From: Salinibacterium sp. UTAS2018
GTDB taxonomy: Bacteria; Actinomycetota; Actinomycetes; Actinomycetales; Microbacteriaceae
Length of the DNA stretch: 64,000 nt
Reading direction: 5' to 3'
NCBI RefSeq assembly: GCF_004118935.1
Contig: NZ_CP035375.1
Span: forward strand, 1,302,001 to 1,366,000
Shown: positions 36,215 through 44,759 of the stretch, one piece after another
Position numbering within the stretch: the first letter of the stretch is position 1
How the letters are laid out: every line of letters starts with the position of its first letter
Translations under genes and position numbers: made by a program
Notes under the pieces: generated by a model
Told to the model about the DNA's origin: nothing
Database searches by the model: none
Seen by the model: only the letters and a program-made list of their open reading frames with translations

Positions 36215-36862
36215 TTACGCACCGGGGGTGAGTACTGCATCGATGAGGTAAACGGTCGCGTTGGCCGTGTGAACGCCACCACAGATAACGTTGGCGCCAT
36301 TGACGGTGATGTTGTCGCCGCTACCTTCAACGGTGACCATTTCGCCGTTGACGGTCTCGAGCTCACCAGCGATGTCAGCGGGCAGGATCTGGCCGGGGAC
36401 AACGTGGTAGGTGAGGATGCTCGTGAGCATTTCGGCGTTCTCCGGCTGCATGAGTGCCTCTACGGTCTCAGCAGGAAGTGCTGCGAAAGCGTCATCGACC
36501 GGAGCGAAGACGGTGAATTCTGAACCGTTGAGCGTGTCAACAAGGTTGACGTCGGCGTTCAGGCCACCGGATACTGCGGCGGTCAGGGTGGTGAGAAGCG
36601 GGTTGTTCGACGCGGCTACTGCTACCGGGTCCTGGGCCATTCCGACGATCGAGCCACTTCCATCCGGAACGGTCTCGGCGTAAGCGGCACAGCCGGCGCC
36701 GACGAGGTCGGTCGTGTAGTCCATCTCCATTGACGGCGAGCTCTCTGCGGGAGCAGGTGCTGCGGTGTCGTCTGCTGCTCCAGTGGAACAACCGGCGAGG
36801 CCGACCATTGCTACTGCAGCGAACGTGAGGGCGGCGATGGTGTTGCGCTTAATGGATCGCAT
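36215..36862 (-). CDS. Fasciclin-domain lipoprotein (MPT70/MPT83-like)
   Basis: A 215-aa lipoprotein: signal peptide with lipobox VGLAGC (C25), an Ala/Pro-rich linker, then a single FAS1 domain (about 75-215) with the H1 motif [11 protein letters not shown] and H2 motif TYHVVPGQI. Surface-exposed. In mycobacteria the homologs MPB70/MPT83 flank DipZ and belong to the SigK regulon. Here DipZ is divergent and both share a promoter motif. Confidence 0.9.
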   Translation of the reverse strand: MRSIKRNTIAALTFAAVAMVGLAGCSTGAADDTAAPAPAESSPSMEMDYTTDLVGAGCAAYAETVPDGSGSIVGMAQDPVAVAASNNPLLTTLTAAVSGGLNADVNLVDTLNGSEFTVFAPVDDAFAALPAETVEALMQPENAEMLTSILTYHVVPGQILPADIAGELETVNGEMVTVEGSGDNITVNGANVICGGVHTANATVYLIDAVLTPGA

Positions 36863-36938
36863 GTGAATCTCCTTGGTGAAAGTGTGTGGCCCCCGAATGG
36901 ACCCGGCTTACCGACTCGCTGCCGGCTTACACAGGACT

Positions 36939-36966
36939 ATTCGGGGCACCCCCGAAAAGGGTTTGG
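36939..36966 (-). promoter_or_regulatory. ECF-type promoter candidate for the fasciclin gene
   Basis: On the minus strand CCAAAC, 16 nt, CCGAAT. The -10-like element is 77 bp before the start codon. It is the same layout as before dipZ. Confidence 0.55.
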
Positions 36967-37250
36967 AACTTTTTCAAACTTTCTTTAAATCGCTTTCGCC
37001 TATAAGAGAGGTAACGATTGGTTGCGCGTAGGCTCACAACGGCCCCATCGCTCTGCTGACTGCACCTACCGACTGCTCAGACACGTTCCCCTACTCCCCC
37101 GCGTCGGAGTGGCGGTACTTAGGCGTCGCCGTGCTCGCGCTGGGCGTCGCCCTCGGCGGAAGCGTTCTCGCCTAGCGCTTCGGGCGGCGCTTCCGACGGC
37201 ATCCGAAGCCCACCGCAGACCACCACTAGTAAAGATGTAGCAATCTCAGA

Positions 37251-37278
37251 CCAACCCTTACGGGCCACGGTTCCGAAC
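37251..37278 (+). promoter_or_regulatory. ECF-type promoter candidate for dipZ
   Basis: CCAACC (37251-37256), 16 nt, CCGAAC (37273-37278), 54 bp before the dipZ start. It matches the element before the divergent fasciclin gene in 10 of 12 positions. Confidence 0.55.
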
Positions 37279-37331
37279 TGAGTGCAACCGTCCGGGCTTC
37301 CGGGCGTCACACAGTTCTGCGGAGGAACCTC

Positions 37332-39149
37332 ATGCTCAGTCTCGCCCTCATCGGCTTCCTAGGAGGCATCATCACGGGTATATCCCCGTGTATCTTGCCG
37401 GTTCTGCCGGTGATCTTCTTGTCTGGCGGTGCCATGAGCGCCCGCGGTGAAGGGGAAACCAAGAAGCGTCGCTTCGCTCGCCGCACGATGCCCACCGCAT
37501 CCGACGCCGCCGCCATCAGCGAGACAGCCACTGCAACTGCAACCGCTGAAAAGGATGCCGCCCCGAAGGTTTCGCCGTGGCGCCCTTACTTCGTTATCGC
37601 TGGCCTCGTGGTCGCGTTCAGCGTCTTCACGCTCATCGGTTCGCTCATCCTGGCACTGCTCAACCTCCCGCAGGACTTCCTGCGCTGGGCCGGCATCGTC
37701 GTTCTCGTTCTGATCGGCCTTGGCCTGATCATCCCCGCTTTCCAGCACATTCTGGAAAAGCCCTTCTCGTGGATTCCGCAGAAGAACGTCGGAACAGACA
37801 AGGGCGGCTTTGTGCTCGGTCTGGCTCTCGGTGCCGTCTACGTGCCCTGTGCTGGACCAGTCCTCGCCGCGATCACGGTTGCTGGCTCGACCGGACGCAT
37901 CGGGCCCGAGACCATCGTGCTCACCATCACCTTCGCTGTCGGTGCAGCTCTCCCGCTGCTCATCTTCGCTCTCGCCGGCCGTCGTGTCGCCGAGCGCGTC
38001 AAGACGTTCCGCAAGCACCAGCAGAAGATTCGCGTCACGGGTGGCGTTCTCATGATCGCTCTGGCCATTGGCCTCGTCTTCAACCTGCCGCAGGCACTCC
38101 AGCGTCTCGTTCCTGACTACACGAGCGCTTTGCAAGACCAGTTCAGCAACTCAGAACAGATCGCAGAACAGCTCAACCTCGGTGGCCTCGTCAACGAGCA
38201 GAACAAGGATCTCGACCAGTGCACGAACGGTGGCACCGAGCTCGAGAGCTGCGGTATCGCTCCTGATATTCAGGGCATCCAAGAATGGTTCAACACCGAG
38301 AACAACGAAGAAATCACTCTGGATGAGCTACGCGGCGAAGTCGTTTTGATCGACTTCTGGGCGTATTCCTGCATCAACTGCCAGCGTGCGGTTCCGCACA
38401 TCAACAGCTGGTACGACGCCTACAAGGACCTCGGTTTGAACGTCATCGGCGTCCACTCCCCCGAGTACGCGTTTGAGAAGGTTCCCGCGAACGTCAAGGC
38501 TGGTGCCGAGAACTACGCGATCGAATACCCGGTTGCTCTCGACAACAACCTGAGCACCTGGACCAACTACCGCAACCGCTTCTGGCCGGCACATTACCTC
38601 GTCGATGCTGAGGGCGTTGTTCGTCACATCAAGTTCGGTGAAGGTAGCTACCAGACCACCGAGAAGCTCATCCGTGAACTGCTCGTGGATGCCAACCCTG
38701 ACGTTCAGTTGCCGCCAGCAACCGAGGTCAGCGATGACACTCCCGAAGCCGGAACCACGACTCCGGAGACCTACCTCAGCCTCGGCAAGGTAGTGAACTA
38801 CGGCGGCGACGAGAAGTATTCATCGGGAACCAACACCTACAGCTTCCCGTCGAAGCTTGCGGACAACAGCTTCGCCCTCAAGGGCGACTGGGAGCTTTCG
38901 TTCCAGAACGCGACTCCCCGCAATGGCGAGGGCTCGATCAAGCTGAACTACACCGCGAGTGAAGTTCGCATGGTTCTCGGTGGAGAAGGCACGATCACCG
39001 TGAAGCGCGATGGTAAGACGGAGACCATTAAGGTTTCCGGTACGCCGAACTCCTACTCGATCATCCCCAAGGGAGACACGATTGAGACCGGCACACTGGA
39101 GGTGACCGTGAGCGAGGGCGTTGAAGCGTACTCGTACACCTTCGGCTAA
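37332..39149 (+). CDS. dipZ: DipZ: CcdA-thioredoxin fusion, envelope thiol reductant carrier
   Basis: 605 aa. The N-terminal CcdA/DsbD membrane domain (about 1-265) has the paired cysteines in SPCILPVLP and VPCAGPVLA. An extracytoplasmic AhpC/thioredoxin-like domain (about 320-455) carries CINC near residue 347. The C-terminal 150 residues form the jelly-roll carbohydrate-binding-like domain known from mycobacterial DipZ. It should move reducing power across the membrane to envelope thiols. GGAGG is 7 nt before ATG. It is divergent from the fasciclin gene, as in the mycobacterial mpt70-mpt83-dipZ locus where the genes are adjacent. Confidence 0.94.
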   Translation: MLSLALIGFLGGIITGISPCILPVLPVIFLSGGAMSARGEGETKKRRFARRTMPTASDAAAISETATATATAEKDAAPKVSPWRPYFVIAGLVVAFSVFTLIGSLILALLNLPQDFLRWAGIVVLVLIGLGLIIPAFQHILEKPFSWIPQKNVGTDKGGFVLGLALGAVYVPCAGPVLAAITVAGSTGRIGPETIVLTITFAVGAALPLLIFALAGRRVAERVKTFRKHQQKIRVTGGVLMIALAIGLVFNLPQALQRLVPDYTSALQDQFSNSEQIAEQLNLGGLVNEQNKDLDQCTNGGTELESCGIAPDIQGIQEWFNTENNEEITLDELRGEVVLIDFWAYSCINCQRAVPHINSWYDAYKDLGLNVIGVHSPEYAFEKVPANVKAGAENYAIEYPVALDNNLSTWTNYRNRFWPAHYLVDAEGVVRHIKFGEGSYQTTEKLIRELLVDANPDVQLPPATEVSDDTPEAGTTTPETYLSLGKVVNYGGDEKYSSGTNTYSFPSKLADNSFALKGDWELSFQNATPRNGEGSIKLNYTASEVRMVLGGEGTITVKRDGKTETIKVSGTPNSYSIIPKGDTIETGTLEVTVSEGVEAYSYTFG

Positions 39150-39168
39150 CCAGCACTCCTCTGCATAA

Positions 39169-39210
39169 CGACACAGGCCCCCGATCCTCATGGATCGGGG
39201 GCCTGTGTCG
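39169..39210. terminator. Bidirectional terminator after dipZ
   Basis: A perfect 19-bp stem (39169-39187/39192-39210) with loop TCAT between convergent genes. Confidence 0.92.
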
Positions 39211-39228
39211 TGGAAAACTTAGCGCTGG

Positions 39229-40167
39229 TTACGGCTCCGGAGTGGGAGTCGGGGTCGGCGTCGAGTTCTCGTTGAAGTTGTCGCCGGCGACCTGAATGAG
39301 GAAGGCCTGGAAGCTAGCGAGATCGTTGACCGCACCTTCGTACTTCACACCGTTCACAAGAACCGTAGGGGTTCCGGTCACTACTCCGACATCCGAGTTC
39401 GGGATCGGGTCTGACAGGGCACGAGCTGTCGAGTTCTTGACCCAGGTCTTGAAAGTCTCATCGGTGATGCACTCCGCGATTGCATCGGTGTTTTCCACAC
39501 CGACGACATCGAGAAGGTCGATGAGATCATCATTGCTGAGCCCAGCAGTGTTTTCTGCCGGCTGCACTGCTTCGGAAAGCAGGGTGTTGTGGTAGCTGTA
39601 GAAATCGTTGGGCGAGCTGTCAGCGACACACGCCACTGCATTCACTGCCCGCGACGAATAACGCTGGCCCTGCGAAAGGCGATCGAGAATCGTGATGGGA
39701 TGAATTTCGAGAGTCGCGGCGTCATTCTCGACGAGGCTTTCGATGTATTCCGCGTTGGTCTGCTCGAATGAACCGCAGATCGGGCAGAGGTAGTCGACAT
39801 AGATTTGAATGTCGAGAACGCCGGATTCTTCATCCCGATCGTTCGCGATGGGGTCGGCATCTGAGGCACGCGCATCGGTCGGTGTCGCGATGAACCCCTG
39901 ATTGAGCTGAATACCGTCGCTGGCAAAGTTCTGCGGGCCGGGGCCTGCGGGCTGGTTGGAGTTCACCAAAACTAGGGCGATGACTGCGACGATGGCAACG
40001 AGTGCGAGGCCGACGCTGCCCTGAAGGACCCACTTGGTACGGCGGTCCTTCTTCTTTTGTTCATCACGCTGAACGCGAGCTTTTTCCCGTGCCGCTTCGC
40101 GACGCTCATTCTTCGTGAGTCGGCCATCGCCGGAGTTGCCGTTGCTCAATCGAACCTCATTCGCCAT
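39229..40167 (-). CDS. DsbA-like membrane-anchored thioredoxin-fold protein
   Basis: 312 aa. A basic, Lys/Arg-rich cytoplasmic N-terminus, one TM helix (about 48-70), a linker, then a DsbA/thioredoxin_4 domain with active site CPIC in YVDYLCPICGSFE and the cis-proline in GTPTVLVNG. It probably acts as a disulfide oxidase or isomerase outside the membrane, close to DipZ. The C-terminus is a Thr-Pro repeat. ATG 40167 is the family-like start. Confidence 0.9.
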   Translation of the reverse strand: MANEVRLSNGNSGDGRLTKNERREAAREKARVQRDEQKKKDRRTKWVLQGSVGLALVAIVAVIALVLVNSNQPAGPGPQNFASDGIQLNQGFIATPTDARASDADPIANDRDEESGVLDIQIYVDYLCPICGSFEQTNAEYIESLVENDAATLEIHPITILDRLSQGQRYSSRAVNAVACVADSSPNDFYSYHNTLLSEAVQPAENTAGLSNDDLIDLLDVVGVENTDAIAECITDETFKTWVKNSTARALSDPIPNSDVGVVTGTPTVLVNGVKYEGAVNDLASFQAFLIQVAGDNFNENSTPTPTPTPEP

Positions 40168-40394
40168 GTGTGTCGCTGTGTCGGGCGCCCAGAAATTACG
40201 GCGCACCCACCGATTTTAGAAGGAATCTCTGGGAATTACCCAACTGATCTCTAAGTTCGGCACCGTTCTGGGGTGGACCACTCGGTCGAGTGACCCCCAA
40301 AAGAGTGCAATAATGACGCAACGCGGTTTCGACCGCTGTCCATCACAACGGATCGTCCGGCACGTACCTGCCGGTGAAGGAGAAAACTAGAACA

Positions 40395-41495
40395 ATGGCG
40401 TCTGTAACTTTTGACAATGCAACCCGCCTCTACCCGGGATCAACGATTCCGGCTGTAGACAAGCTGAATCTTCACGTAGAAGACGGCGAATTTCTCGTAC
40501 TTGTCGGGCCCTCGGGTTGCGGTAAGTCCACCAGCCTCCGCATGCTCGCTGGCCTTGAAGAGGTCAACGATGGCAGCATCCTCATCGGCGACCGCGATGT
40601 CACCGACGTTCCGCCGAAAGACCGCGACATCGCCATGGTCTTCCAGAACTACGCTCTGTACCCGCACATGACGGTTGCCGAGAACATGGGCTTCGCGCTC
40701 AAGATCGCCGGCGTCAACAAAGAAGAGCGTGCTGCACGCGTACTCGAGGCGGCAAAGCTGCTTGACCTCGAGCCTTACCTTGGCCGCAAGCCCAAGGCCC
40801 TCTCGGGTGGTCAGCGTCAGCGCGTTGCCATGGGCCGCGCTATCGTTCGCCAGCCCCAGGTCTTCCTCATGGATGAGCCGCTCTCCAACTTGGATGCCAA
40901 GCTGCGCGTTCAGACTCGTACGCAGATTGCTAGCCTGCAGCGTCGACTCGGGGTCACCACGGTTTACGTGACTCACGACCAGACTGAGGCGCTCACCATG
41001 GGTGACCGCATTGCGGTCCTCAAGGATGGTCTCCTCCAGCAGGTCGGAACCCCTCGCGACCTGTATGAAGCACCTCAGAACGTATTCGTAGCGGGATTCA
41101 TCGGCAGCCCTGCCATGAACCTGTTCAGCGTTGACATCGTCGACGGTGGCCTCCAGTTCGGTGATGCCGTTGTCGCGGTTGACGCCGAGACGCTGGGTGG
41201 CACTGACGCCAAGACCGTCACGATCGGCGTCCGCCCCGAAGACGTGCTCGTCTCGACGACCGGTAGCGGTCTTCCGGTAGACGTCGACCTCGTTGAAGAA
41301 CTGGGTGCTGACGGTTACCTCTACGGTCACGCAGACATCAAGGGTGAGCGTGTTGACATCGTTGCTCGCGTCGATGGCCGCTCGCACCCGAACGCCGGCG
41401 ACAAGGTCTTCCTGACCCCTGAGCCTCACCACGTGCACGTCTTCGACACCGAGACGGGCCTGCGCCTCACCAAGAAGCCTGTAGTCGCAAGCTAA
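40395..41495 (+). CDS. ABC transporter ATP-binding protein, UgpC/MsmK family
   Basis: A 366-aa sugar-transporter-type ATPase. The N-terminal domain has Walker A GPSGCGKST, signature LSGGQRQR, Walker B VFLMDEPLSNLD and H-loop THDQTEA. The C-terminal part is a TOBE/OB regulatory domain (about 240-366). Such proteins energise several carbohydrate permeases encoded elsewhere, and no permease is adjacent. GAAGGAG is about 13 nt before ATG 40395. A CACTCG-GT-CGAGTG inverted repeat at 40279-40292 may be an operator. Confidence 0.93.
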   Translation: MASVTFDNATRLYPGSTIPAVDKLNLHVEDGEFLVLVGPSGCGKSTSLRMLAGLEEVNDGSILIGDRDVTDVPPKDRDIAMVFQNYALYPHMTVAENMGFALKIAGVNKEERAARVLEAAKLLDLEPYLGRKPKALSGGQRQRVAMGRAIVRQPQVFLMDEPLSNLDAKLRVQTRTQIASLQRRLGVTTVYVTHDQTEALTMGDRIAVLKDGLLQQVGTPRDLYEAPQNVFVAGFIGSPAMNLFSVDIVDGGLQFGDAVVAVDAETLGGTDAKTVTIGVRPEDVLVSTTGSGLPVDVDLVEELGADGYLYGHADIKGERVDIVARVDGRSHPNAGDKVFLTPEPHHVHVFDTETGLRLTKKPVVAS

Positions 41496-41510
41496 CTTTC
41501 GCTTTACGAT

Positions 41511-41555
41511 CGAGCCCGTCGACGTCGAACCCAGTTCGGATGTTCGGCGGGCTCG
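41511..41555 (+). terminator. Terminator after UgpC-like gene
   Basis: CGAGCCCG and CGGGCTCG form an 8-bp stem with a 29-nt loop that can pair further, followed by TTCTTGTTT. Confidence 0.6.
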
Positions 41556-41576
41556 TTCTTGTTTAAGGACATTTGA

Positions 41577-42887
41577 ATGACTGGTTCCGTCAACATCACC
41601 GCTGCGACCGCTGATCCAGCTTTGCTCGACCTCCCCTGGTCGTTACCGCTTGAGCTATGGCCCGACGACGCCATCGCGACTCTCCCCAAGGGCATCTCGC
41701 GCCACCTTGTGCGCTTTGCCAACCTCAGCGGGTTTATTGTCGCAATCAAGGAGACGTCAAGCGAACTCGCGAAGCGAGAGTACGAGATGCTGCGTACGCT
41801 GCAGAAACTCGACGTGCCCTGTGTCGATCCTCTCGCTATCGTCACGAACCGTACGGCTGCCGATGGTGAAGAACTCAAGTCTGTTCTCGTTACCCGCCAT
41901 CTCAAATTCTCGCTGCCCTATCGCGCCGTGTACTCGCAGAGCTTGCGCCCCGAGACTGCGCGGCGCCTCGTGGATGCGCTCGCGGTGCTGCTCGTGCGCC
42001 TGCACATCGTCGGCTTTTTCTGGGGCGACGTGTCGCTCTCCAATACCCTCTTTCGCCGCGACGCTGGTGCCTTTGCCGCGTATTTAGTAGACGCCGAGAC
42101 CGGTCAGCTCTATGACCGCCTCTCCAACGGCCAGCGAGAGAATGACCTCGAGATCGGTCGCGTCAACATCGCCGGCGAACTACTCGATCTGCAGGCGGGC
42201 GGTCGTCTCGAAGAAGACATCGATCCCGTCGAGATAAGCAACGGAATCGTCGCTCAGTACCGCACCCTCTGGCAAGAGCTCACGGGTTCTGAGCGATTCG
42301 ACCACTCCGAGCGTTGGCGCATCAACCAGCGCGTCGAACGCCTCAACGCGCTCGGCTTCGACATCGAAGAACTCGCCATCAAGACTGAAGATTCCGGCAC
42401 GCGCGTGCGCATTCAGCCCAAGGTGGTGGACGCCGGGCACCACTCGCGGCGTTTGCTGCGACTCACCGGGCTCGATGCCCAAGAAAATCAGGCCCGCCGC
42501 CTGCTCAACGACATGGATTCCTATCGAGCCGCGTTCGACAAGCAAGATATGGACGAGGAGATGCTGGCCCATGAGTGGGCTGCGCGCGTCTTCGAGCCGG
42601 TGATCCGGGCTATCCCCAAAGAGTTGCGCGGAAAGCTCGAGCCCGCTGAGGCCTTCCACCAATTGCTCGACCACCGCCGCCAACTGGCTCAAGATTCCGG
42701 CCACGATATCCCGCTCGCCGAGGCAGTGAGTAGCTACGTAGAGAACGTGCTGCAGTTCCGGCGCGACGAAGCCACAATGATCAATCCGCCCACGGGCGCG
42801 TTCACGATGCCGATCAGCCTGCCGCTCGACGCTGAGGGCGCTCCGGACGCCGACGATGATGGCGAAGACTGGCGCCTCAAGGTTTAG
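41577..42887 (+). CDS. DUF4032 protein, kinase-like fold
   Basis: A 436-aa actinobacterial protein. Residues 35-190 resemble the lipopolysaccharide/small-molecule kinase fold: IAIKET-like IVAIKETSSELAKREYEML with a lysine, and FFWGDVSLSNTLFRRDAGAFAAYLVDAET as a catalytic HxD-like loop (here WGDxxxxN) and metal Asp. The C-terminal half is DUF4032. The substrate is unknown. ATG 41577. Confidence 0.85.
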   Translation: MTGSVNITAATADPALLDLPWSLPLELWPDDAIATLPKGISRHLVRFANLSGFIVAIKETSSELAKREYEMLRTLQKLDVPCVDPLAIVTNRTAADGEELKSVLVTRHLKFSLPYRAVYSQSLRPETARRLVDALAVLLVRLHIVGFFWGDVSLSNTLFRRDAGAFAAYLVDAETGQLYDRLSNGQRENDLEIGRVNIAGELLDLQAGGRLEEDIDPVEISNGIVAQYRTLWQELTGSERFDHSERWRINQRVERLNALGFDIEELAIKTEDSGTRVRIQPKVVDAGHHSRRLLRLTGLDAQENQARRLLNDMDSYRAAFDKQDMDEEMLAHEWAARVFEPVIRAIPKELRGKLEPAEAFHQLLDHRRQLAQDSGHDIPLAEAVSSYVENVLQFRRDEATMINPPTGAFTMPISLPLDAEGAPDADDDGEDWRLKV

Positions 42888-42905
42888 CTCGCAGCGCAGC
42901 GGATG

Positions 42906-43388
42906 CTACGACAGCAGCTGCTCTAAACCGCGACCGGTCACGTGTTCGAAGACGAGATTGGTTTCCGTGTGAGCGACGGCTGGATGGCTGGCCAAGTAGG
43001 TCAGCATGAAGTCTCTGAGCTCTGCCGCACTGCGAGCTGCGACGTGGAGTAAATAGTCATCCCCACCACCGGTGTGAAAAAAGGCGAGCACGCCGGGCCA
43101 GCGAGGAGCTGCGCTACGGAAGGCATCCACGTCTTCTCGCACGTGCTTGACGAGCTTGATCGAGATGAGGGCTTGTACGCTCATCCCGAGTTTGGCGACG
43201 TCAATATCGGCGTGGAAACCGCGCAAGTAGCCTTCGTCGTGAAGTCGGCGCAATCGTTGCGAGACGGTGGACTCCGACACTCCAGCGTCCGCGGCGAGCG
43301 AGGAACCCGAGCGGCGGGCGTTCGCGGCCAAACTGGCTAAAATCGCACGGTCGACCGAGTCGATGGGCAAGCTGTTGGGTTCTTTCAC
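42906..43388 (-). CDS. Lrp/AsnC-family regulator
   Basis: 160 aa: N-terminal winged helix (about 5-65) with DAGVSESTVSQRLRRL, then the ligand-binding RAM domain (about 70-150). It starts at GTG 43388 with AAGGAGG 6 nt upstream. It is divergent from a sulfur-amino-acid PLP enzyme gene 100 bp away and probably regulates it in response to an amino acid. Confidence 0.92.
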   Translation of the reverse strand: MKEPNSLPIDSVDRAILASLAANARRSGSSLAADAGVSESTVSQRLRRLHDEGYLRGFHADIDVAKLGMSVQALISIKLVKHVREDVDAFRSAAPRWPGVLAFFHTGGGDDYLLHVAARSAAELRDFMLTYLASHPAVAHTETNLVFEHVTGRGLEQLLS

Positions 43389-43488
43389 GGAAGCCTCCTT
43401 CGTCGCAGCATATTCGAAAAATGACTCATTTCGTGAAGAAGCTGCATCCGGAGTTGATTAGGGGCGCACTTTCTGCTGTTATCTAGTC

Positions 43489-44673
43489 ATGCTGCCTCAC
43501 GACATCCATCTCGAAACCCTTGCTGTTCACGCAGGAATGGAGGGCGTGCAGGAATCTGGTGCACACGTTCCCTCCATCGACCTCTCTACGACGAACCCGC
43601 TGCCCAGCGTTGAAGTCGGCGGTGATTCCTACGAAAACCTCGCTACGGGAAACCCCCTCATCGACGGCCACTCCGCGGTGTACCAGCGACTCTGGCAGCC
43701 GGGCGTTGCCCGCTTCGAAGACGGCCTCGCTGCCCTCGAAGGCGCCGAAGCCGCTGTCGCGTATGCCAGCGGAATGGCGGCTCTCTCCGCCGTGCTGATC
43801 TCGATTGCCTCGGCCGGTCGCCCGCACGTTGTTGGCGTTCGTCCGCTCTACGGTGGAACCGACCATGTGCTCGACAACGGGCTTCTCGGCACGACTGTCA
43901 CGTGGGCTGACGCCGACTCGATAGCCAGCGCCATTCAACCCAACACCGGTCTCATCATCATCGAGTCCCCCGCCAATCCCACTCTCGAACTCGTCGACAT
44001 CAAGAAGGTCGTTGCCGCCGCTGGCGCCGTGCCCGTCCTTGTCGACAACACCTTCGCGACCCCCGTACTGCAGCGGCCGATTGAACTCGGCGCCGCAATG
44101 GTGCTGCACAGCGCCACCAAGTACCTGGGCGGACACGGGGACGTCATGGGTGGTGTCATCGCCACGACCGAAGAGCACGCGAAGGCCCTGCGTAACGTTC
44201 GTGCCCTCACCGGTGGAGTTCTTCATCCGTTTGCGGCGTACCTGTTGCACCGCGGCCTCCGCACCCTGCCCCTGCGCGTTCGTGCGCAGCAGGAGACGGC
44301 CGGTGAACTCGCCAGCCGTCTCGACGGACACCCTGCACTCGCTCGCGTTCTCTACCCCGGCCTGCCTGGGCAAGACCCGGCGGGTCTTATCGGCACGCAA
44401 TCCGCTGGCGCCGGCTCGCTTATCGCCCTCGACCTTGCAGGCGGTTACGACGCCGCAGCGAAGTTCACCGAATCGGTGAAGCTGATCACGCACGCGGTAT
44501 CGCTCGGCGGCATCGACACTCTCGTGCAGCATCCGGCATCGCTCACCCACCGCCCCGTCGCCTCTGAGGCGAAGCCGGGCGCAGGAATAGTTCGAATCTC
44601 GGTCGGGCTTGAGCACGTTGATGACCTCATGAACGACATCGCGGCAGCACTCGACGCCGTCACGAGCAGCTAA
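43489..44673 (+). CDS. Trans-sulfuration family PLP enzyme (methionine gamma-lyase-like)
   Basis: A 394-aa Cys/Met-metabolism PLP enzyme. The PLP lysine is K211 in HSATKYLGGHGD. GLAALEGAEAAVAYASGMAA and ESPANPTLEL are family signatures. The family includes cystathionine gamma-synthase, cystathionine lyases, methionine gamma-lyase and O-acetylhomoserine sulfhydrylase, which sequence alone rarely separates. The divergent Lrp regulator favours a degradative lyase such as methionine gamma-lyase. No ribosome binding site precedes ATG 43489, so a leaderless mRNA is possible. Confidence 0.85.
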   Translation: MLPHDIHLETLAVHAGMEGVQESGAHVPSIDLSTTNPLPSVEVGGDSYENLATGNPLIDGHSAVYQRLWQPGVARFEDGLAALEGAEAAVAYASGMAALSAVLISIASAGRPHVVGVRPLYGGTDHVLDNGLLGTTVTWADADSIASAIQPNTGLIIIESPANPTLELVDIKKVVAAAGAVPVLVDNTFATPVLQRPIELGAAMVLHSATKYLGGHGDVMGGVIATTEEHAKALRNVRALTGGVLHPFAAYLLHRGLRTLPLRVRAQQETAGELASRLDGHPALARVLYPGLPGQDPAGLIGTQSAGAGSLIALDLAGGYDAAAKFTESVKLITHAVSLGGIDTLVQHPASLTHRPVASEAKPGAGIVRISVGLEHVDDLMNDIAAALDAVTSS

Positions 44674-44690
44674 CCTCACTCGCACCAACG

Positions 44691-44728
44691 CAGAGAGCCG
44701 CTGTCCCCGTGGGGGCAGCGGCTCTCTG
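44691..44728. terminator. Bidirectional terminator
   Basis: CAGAGAGCCGCTG and its complement CAGCGGCTCTCTG flank a short C/G-rich inner loop, between convergent genes. Confidence 0.88.
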
Positions 44729-44759
44729 TCATTTCACTCCGGCAAAGCCGGAGGCAGCA

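Larger units (their letters stand above)
36863..37331. other. Divergent promoter region of fasciclin and dipZ genes
   Basis: A 469-bp gene-free stretch. It holds CCAAAC-N16-CCGAAT toward the fasciclin gene and CCAACC-N16-CCGAAC toward dipZ, an AT-rich segment near 36960-37010 and a GGAGG site before dipZ. A frame of about 40 codons near 37060-37180 with a hydrophobic end has no start codon and is not called. Confidence 0.6.

Noticed and set aside
37022-37240. 72-aa frame before dipZ
   Set aside because: Arg-rich composition typical of a non-coding frame in GC-rich DNA, and it spans the likely dipZ promoter region.
40440-41438. 332-aa antisense frame over the UgpC-like ATPase gene
   Set aside because: The ABC ATPase motifs on the plus strand are unambiguous. 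The antisense product resembles nothing.
43483-44688. 401-aa frame antisense to the trans-sulfuration enzyme gene
   Set aside because: Exact mirror of a highly biased coding gene, with low-complexity Gly/Val/Arg composition.
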